A DNA stretch of 11,066 bases from positions 1 to 11,066 of the forward strand of contig CANQXN010000048.1 in NCBI GenBank assembly GCA_947627815.1. Reading direction: 5' to 3'. A model generated the notes under the pieces. The model was given only the letters and a program-made list of their open reading frames with translations, made no database searches and had not been told where the DNA came from. Source of the stretch: an uncultured Clostridia bacterium. Lineage in GTDB: Bacteria; Bacillota; Clostridia; Oscillospirales; CAG-272. Of this stretch, positions 7,491 to 11,066 are shown piece after piece. The translations under genes were made by a program, and so were the position numbers. The stretch's first letter is position 1. Each line of letters begins with the position of its first letter.

Positions 7491-8501
7491 ATGAAAAAGG
7501 TCGCACCGCCGCCCGAAAAAGCGCGCCGGCGCTTTCCCAAATATCTGATCATAACGCTTGCGGCGGTTTTACTTCTCGCGGCGCTTGCTTTCAGTATCGT
7601 TTTCTTCTTTCTTCGCGCCGATGTGATGGTGATCGGTGGGGAGCGCGTTCCTTACGACATGGTGGCAAACGCCGTGAAAACCCGTACAGCCGGCATGACA
7701 GAAGAGGAGCTGGCCGACGAGGCAACGAGGGAAGCCTTGCGCAAAGAAGTTATCGATGCCTTATGCAAGACCTACGCGCCGAAGATTGTCGCCGATGAAT
7801 TCGGCGTCAAGCTTTCCGCCACCCAAAAAGCGGCCTTGAAGGAGGAAATCCGCCAGGCGGAGGCATTGCCCGGTTTTGAAGAGTTTTTGCGTTCCATCTA
7901 TGCGACAAAATCGGTCTATGAGGATTTGGCCGAGCTTGCCTATTATGACAACGCGCTTTACGCCTATCTCACCGAATACGATATGGGTGGCCGCTTTGCC
8001 AGCGACAACCTCACGATCGACAAGGATCTTGCCGCCGGGGATTGGTATGCCGTGGAATATGCCATTTTAGTCTATCAAGACGGCAACTTCGAAGAGAGAA
8101 AAGAGCGCATGGAAACGGCGCGGGAAGCCGCGGCGGGCGGGACATCGTTTGCGCTTGCCGTCGAACCGCTCCGCAAAGAGTTCGACAGCGATTTTTTCTA
8201 TGAGACTGACGGGTGCTTTACCTCCACCATCTATTCCGAAAAATTTGAAGCGCTGGTCAAATCGCTGGCGATCCATGAGGTCAGCGCTGTGGAAGATTCC
8301 TTCACATCAGACGGGCAGCCCTGTCTGTTGTTGGTCAAGCGCCTCCCGGTGGAAGACGACTATGTGGATAACAATTACAATACCATCATCGCCTACTATC
8401 TCCAGCGGAAATACTACGAATATATGATCGAGCGCTCCGAAGCGCTGTCAGTGGAAATGACCGAATATTACCGCGACTTTGATATTCTGGATATTGAATG
8501 A
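7491..8501 (+). CDS. Membrane-anchored SurA/PrsA-like (degenerate parvulin) protein
   Basis: This 336-residue protein has a Pro/Arg-rich cytoplasmic start, one membrane helix (about 19-41) and an outside domain. The outside part begins ADVMVIGGERVPYDMV, like the strand and first helix of SurA N-terminal chaperone domains, and continues with charged helices to about 180. Residues 185-285 follow the parvulin layout: VEYAILVY where active enzymes have a HILV strand, the helix RKERMETAREAAAGGTSFA, then DGCFT at the usual GG-D turn, a FEALVKSLAIHEVSAVE helix, and a final CLLLVKRLPV strand. The usual catalytic histidine of the first strand is replaced (EYAILV), so prolyl isomerase activity is doubtful and a chaperone or scaffold role is more likely. 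It has no lipobox, unlike PrsA. As the last operon gene, just before a strong terminator, it may help fold secreted operon products. The fold call is moderate. Confidence 0.6.
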   Translation: MKKVAPPPEKARRRFPKYLIITLAAVLLLAALAFSIVFFFLRADVMVIGGERVPYDMVANAVKTRTAGMTEEELADEATREALRKEVIDALCKTYAPKIVADEFGVKLSATQKAALKEEIRQAEALPGFEEFLRSIYATKSVYEDLAELAYYDNALYAYLTEYDMGGRFASDNLTIDKDLAAGDWYAVEYAILVYQDGNFEERKERMETAREAAAGGTSFALAVEPLRKEFDSDFFYETDGCFTSTIYSEKFEALVKSLAIHEVSAVEDSFTSDGQPCLLLVKRLPVEDDYVDNNYNTIIAYYLQRKYYEYMIERSEALSVEMTEYYRDFDILDIE

Positions 8502-8508
8502 ATACAAG

Positions 8509-8542
8509 AAAAAACAGCCGCCCCGAGGGGCGGCTGTTTTTT
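8509..8542. terminator. Bidirectional intrinsic terminator between convergent operons
   Basis: A perfect inverted repeat pairs 8509-8523 with 8528-8542 (15 base pairs) around a CGAG loop. The core CAGCCGCCC / GGGCGGCTG is flanked by AAAAAA on the left and TTTTTT on the right. Read from either strand it gives a GC-rich hairpin followed by a U-tract. It lies 7 bases past the last plus-strand gene and 29 bases past the end of the minus-strand kinase gene, so it can end both transcripts. Confidence 0.95.
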
Positions 8543-8571
8543 GCGCTTAAAGGATTGTTCGGGAAAAAGTT

Positions 8572-10011
8572 TCAGGCCAGGGGCAGTTCAAACCAGAAGG
8601 TAGAGCCTTTATCCGGCGTAGAGCGGACGCCGTAACTGCCGCCGTGCATTTCCAAAATGCCTCGGACGATGGAGAGGCCCAAGCCGTTGCCCACGGCGGC
8701 GCGCTTGTGGGCGGCGTCGACTTTGTAGTAGCGCTCCCAGATCAGGGGCAGTTTGTCGGCCTCGATGCCGCAGCCGGTATCGCTGACCTCGACGCGCACA
8801 CGACCCGAATCCTTCCACACTTTTTGCCGGACGGTCACGGTTTTGTCCTCGCCGGTATAGGTCATGGCGTTGTTTAAAAGATTGCTCAGCGCCTGTGTGA
8901 TCATGGTCTCGTCGGCATTGACAAAAACTTCTTCTTCGGTAGGCTCGAGCAGGATGTGATACCCCTTGGGCGCCGCGAAATCGCCGTAGCGGGTCACGGT
9001 GGCGGCGATAGAAGAAGTGAGACAGTACCGCGAGATCCGAGGCTCCATATGCCCGCTTTCCAAGCGCGAAATGTCAAACATATCGTTGACAAGGGAAGTG
9101 AGGCGCTCGGTTTCATCGATGACTTCCTGAAAGTTTTCGGGCGTCGCCTCGCCGGGCAGATCGCGCATCATTTCGGTGTAGCCCTTGATCAGGGTGAGCG
9201 GGGTGCGCAGATCGTGCGACAGGTTGGCGATGAGTTCTTTGCGGGTGTTTTCCACTTTGGCAAGCTCTTTGGCGGCGTTTGTTAAGGTTTCGTTTAATTC
9301 GTCCAGCTCTCGGGTGCCGCCCGCCACCCCTTCATAACTGCCGTGGGAGAGCTTTTTGGCCTCCTTGTTGATGGCGGCGATGGGGTCGGCGATGAATTTG
9401 GACAGAAAGAAGGAGAAAAGAATCGCTAAGAGAAAGAGAAGAATGTCCACCAAAAGCAAAAAAGAGGTATTGGTTTTCAAAACGGTGCCGGCAAGCTGCG
9501 CGGAGCCGTCTAACATGAGATAATAGCCTTCTCCCGCCCGTTCAAAGCGCGTGACCAATAAGACGCTGGCGTCCTCTGGCAGGCGGTAGGCCGAGCTGAC
9601 CGGCTCAAAGAAGGTATATTCTTCTTCGACATCGCCGTATATCACGCCATAGATTACCGTCCCTTTCCAGGTTTCGTCCGTCTTGGTGACAAAGGAGGCA
9701 AGCTCGGCGGACTCCATGGCGCTTAAAATGCTGTTGCGGTCGAGTTGGCTGTTTTTCGGATAATCTAAGCTGCCGTCAGCCGAAAAGATATCGGCGGCAA
9801 GATCGTTTTTGGCGGCGGCGCGGCTCACGGTGTCGTAAAAAGAAAGCGATTCGCTCTCGCCGACGATATAATTGGCCGTGGCTTTTAACTCATTGATCCG
9901 CACCGTACGGTAGACCACGCCGAAAAGAATGACCTGAAAAAGCCAGAAGAGCACTAAGGTGACGATCGTGAAGAGCAAAAGCACCAAAAAGACCTTCTTG
10001 CGGATGGTCAT
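8572..10011 (-). CDS. Two-component sensor histidine kinase (membrane, HAMP-HisKA-HATPase)
   Basis: This 479-residue kinase should sense an envelope signal and phosphorylate the adjacent regulator. It has a first membrane helix (about 7-33), an outside sensor of about 150 residues with no fold I recognise, a second helix (about 184-204), and a HAMP linker (SKFIADPIAAINKEAKKLSHG). The HisKA domain follows with ANLSHDLRTPL (H266), which matches the VanS/PhoR-like H-box. The HATPase_c domain has the N-box LLNNAMTYT, G1 SDTGCGIE, F-box WERYYK and G2 GNGLGLSIV. All catalytic elements are present. The start is uncertain. The ATG at 10011 puts MTIRKKVFLVLL just before the first helix, as usual, while the TTG at 10071 would overlap the regulator gene by 35 bases with its GAGGAG directly abutting. 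Neither has ideal spacing. Confidence 0.92.
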   Translation of the reverse strand: MTIRKKVFLVLLLFTIVTLVLFWLFQVILFGVVYRTVRINELKATANYIVGESESLSFYDTVSRAAAKNDLAADIFSADGSLDYPKNSQLDRNSILSAMESAELASFVTKTDETWKGTVIYGVIYGDVEEEYTFFEPVSSAYRLPEDASVLLVTRFERAGEGYYLMLDGSAQLAGTVLKTNTSFLLLVDILLFLLAILFSFFLSKFIADPIAAINKEAKKLSHGSYEGVAGGTRELDELNETLTNAAKELAKVENTRKELIANLSHDLRTPLTLIKGYTEMMRDLPGEATPENFQEVIDETERLTSLVNDMFDISRLESGHMEPRISRYCLTSSIAATVTRYGDFAAPKGYHILLEPTEEEVFVNADETMITQALSNLLNNAMTYTGEDKTVTVRQKVWKDSGRVRVEVSDTGCGIEADKLPLIWERYYKVDAAHKRAAVGNGLGLSIVRGILEMHGGSYGVRSTPDKGSTFWFELPLA

Positions 10012-10040
10012 GCGGGACACAGCGGCGCCTTTGCGGTCAT
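10008..10040 (-). other. Possible 10-codon coupling ORF between regulator and kinase
   Basis: On the minus strand the regulator's TGA (10039-10037) overlaps an ATG at 10040-10038 as ATGA. That ATG opens a 10-codon frame (MTAKAPLCPA) whose TGA overlaps the preferred kinase ATG (10011-10009), again as ATGA. Such chained stop/start overlaps can support translational coupling where a good Shine-Dalgarno sequence is lacking, which is the case for the kinase. It may be chance; no family is recognisable in ten residues. Confidence 0.2.
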
Positions 10041-10723
10041 CCTTCGCGTTTTGTTTCAAAACGGTAGCCAACTCCTCTCAAGGTGACGATGAATTTGGCA
10101 TAGGGGCCGAGCGAGCGCCGCAACAGCTTGATGTGCGTGTCGAGCGTCCGGTCATCGCCGTAAAAATCATAGCCCCACACTTCGCAGATAAGCTTTTCTC
10201 TTGTCAGGGCGATGTTGGCGTTTTTGATGAGATAGAAAAGCAGATCGTATTCTTTGGGCGAGAGATCGGCGCGCACGCCGTCGACGGTGACAATACGGGC
10301 GACAAAGTCCACCGACAGCCCCTCCAAGGTGAAGATGTCGTGCTTTTCCTCCTTGCCCTTGTTCTGCGTGCGCTTTAAAATGGCGTCGATGCGCAGCATC
10401 AGCTCTTTGGGGGAGAAGGGCTTGACCACATAGTCGTCCGCGCCTAACCGGAAGCCGTTGATCTTGTCGTATTCCTCGCCGCGCGCGGAGAGCATGATGA
10501 TCGGCACATCGCTGAATTTGCGGATTTCGGCGGCGGCGGAAAAGCCGTCGAGCATCGGCATCATAATGTCCATAATGATGATGTCGTATGTATGATTTTT
10601 GGCCATGGGAATGGCTTCCATGCCGTTGGAAGCCTCGCTGACCGTACTGCCTTCAAACTCGGCATATTTCCGGATGAGAGAGCGGATTTTTTCCTCGTCA
10701 TCCACTACAAGGATATTGGCCAT
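10037..10723 (-). CDS. OmpR/PhoB-family response regulator
   Basis: This 228-residue DNA-binding regulator partners the kinase encoded just downstream. The receiver domain (about 3-112) has the acidic pair D8/D9, the phospho-acceptor D52 in DIIIMDIMMPMLDG, S79 in IIMLSA, and K101 in VVKPFSPKEL. A Lys/Asn-rich linker (KRTQNKGKEEKHD) leads to a winged-helix Trans_reg_C domain with LSPKEYDLLFYLIKNAN, the recognition-helix region RTLDTHIKLLRRSL and the closing VTLRGVGYRFE wing. Its length is normal for the family. The ATG is supported by AAAGGA on the minus strand (10739-10734), 10 bases upstream. It lies 43 bases past the upstream gene's terminator U-tract, and I find no clear promoter in that gap, so read-through from the HtrA-like gene is possible. 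Target genes cannot be read; the HtrA gene is a fair guess. Confidence 0.95.
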   Translation of the reverse strand: MANILVVDDEEKIRSLIRKYAEFEGSTVSEASNGMEAIPMAKNHTYDIIIMDIMMPMLDGFSAAAEIRKFSDVPIIMLSARGEEYDKINGFRLGADDYVVKPFSPKELMLRIDAILKRTQNKGKEEKHDIFTLEGLSVDFVARIVTVDGVRADLSPKEYDLLFYLIKNANIALTREKLICEVWGYDFYGDDRTLDTHIKLLRRSLGPYAKFIVTLRGVGYRFETKREG

Positions 10724-10766
10724 GGTACAGGTTTCCTTTCTTTTATTCGTTGTCTTTGTTTTCGGC

Positions 10767-10822
10767 GTTAAAAAGGGGAAAGGGGCAAACGACGCGCAAG
10801 GAGAGAAAACGGCGTTTGCCCC
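10767..10822 (-). terminator. Intrinsic terminator of the HtrA-like gene
   Basis: The arms 10782-10791 (GGGGCAAACG) and 10813-10822 (CGTTTGCCCC) pair perfectly over 10 base pairs, with two more pairs inside after one mismatch. Read on the minus strand the hairpin is followed by TTTCCCCTTTTT, an interrupted U-tract. It starts 33 bases past the TGA of the HtrA-like gene. Because the tract is broken by four C, termination may be partial, with read-through into the response regulator gene. Confidence 0.7.
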
Positions 10823-10854
10823 GGGATATTGGCTGTGATTCGGTTCTGTTCGGT

Positions 10855-11066
10855 TCAGTCGTCGATGGCCGAGAGAATCAACTCGACGACATAGACATAG
10901 GAATCGTTTTTACGGGAGACGGTGATCTGAACCGTATCGCCCGCGTTGTAGCTGTTCAGCGAGGCGACAAGATCGGAAGCGCTGTTGATGGTCTGATTGC
11001 CGACGCGCACGATGCGGTCGCCGAACATAAGCTCGGTACTGCTGTTTTCGGTATAGCCCGCGACCC
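10855..11066 (-). CDS. HtrA/DegP-like serine protease, C-terminal PDZ part (cut by window edge)
   Basis: The frame is open from the window edge to a TGA at 10857-10855 and gives 70 residues. The stretch GDRIVRVGNQTINSASDLV followed by LNSYNAGDTVQITVSRK is the second half of a PDZ domain of the type that ends HtrA/DegP/DegS proteases (G-D-x-I-x-x-x-G-x-x-I, then the helix and the final GDTVxITVxR strand). The catalytic His-Asp-Ser domain would lie beyond the window, so protease activity is inferred from the domain type and gene context. The protein ends ELILSAIDD with no further domain. Other PDZ proteins, such as CtpA-type or S1B peptidases, are possible. HtrA-type genes are often neighbours of, and controlled by, OmpR-type two-component systems in Firmicutes, which fits the order here. 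Confidence 0.8.
   Translation of the reverse strand, partial: VAGYTENSSTELMFGDRIVRVGNQTINSASDLVASLNSYNAGDTVQITVSRKNDSYVYVVELILSAIDD

Noticed and set aside
6122..7552. Long minus-strand open frame (476 residues) opposite the DUF4340 gene
   Set aside because: It shows no domain, is rich in Gly, His, Arg and Ile as antisense frames in such genes are, and runs across a gene boundary of the well-supported plus-strand operon.
1..11066. tRNA, rRNA, CRISPR array, insertion sequence or phage/defence genes
   Set aside because: I saw no direct-repeat array, transposase motif, terminal inverted repeats of an element, or cloverleaf; coding sequence fills nearly all of the window.

Overview
The window looks like a low-GC-phylum, Clostridia-type bacterium (Firmicutes/Bacillota, perhaps an Oscillospirales-like gut anaerobe) of moderate G+C (lines I counted run about 50-62%). 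The assignment rests on gene content and style: Shine-Dalgarno-led operons, an OmpR/VanS-type two-component pair, an HtrA-type protease end, and an operon of an ABC transporter with GldG and DUF4340 proteins that is common in such genomes. No species can be named from the sequence alone.

Layout. Bases 1 to about 180 are very GC-rich (134 of 180 by my count) and encode a fragment that resembles actinobacterial ArgJ. This runs in frame, without a stop, into the last ~50 residues of a PgeF/YlmD (laccase-domain) protein ending at 345. The join looks like an assembly chimera at the contig end and not a real fusion. From 494 to 8501 a plus-strand, six-gene cluster follows: ABC ATPase, ABC-2-type permease, two tandem GldG-like proteins, a large DUF4340-like protein with an apparent internal duplication, and a membrane-anchored SurA/PrsA (parvulin-like) protein. 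A perfect inverted repeat at 8509-8542 with A/T tracts on both sides ends this operon and the opposing one.

On the minus strand, read right to left, come the C-terminal PDZ part of an HtrA/DegP-like protease (cut by the window edge), its terminator, an OmpR-family response regulator, and an overlapping or closely spaced sensor histidine kinase that converges on the shared terminator.

How the genes may work together. The ATPase and permease would form the energised membrane core. The two GldG-like proteins have one membrane helix at each end and a large extracytoplasmic middle, so they probably attach to the permease. The DUF4340 and parvulin-like proteins are each held by one N-terminal helix with an outside domain. 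The whole resembles the GldA-GldF-GldG module of Bacteroidetes gliding, but in a presumed single-membrane bacterium whose substrate is unknown. It is the most interesting system here. The component families are known from many genomes, so what may be new is the set: duplicated GldG, the Tyr-rich insert in the first copy, the doubled DUF4340 unit, and the parvulin-like last gene. The convergent HtrA/two-component locus suggests envelope sensing, but no direct link to the transporter can be seen.
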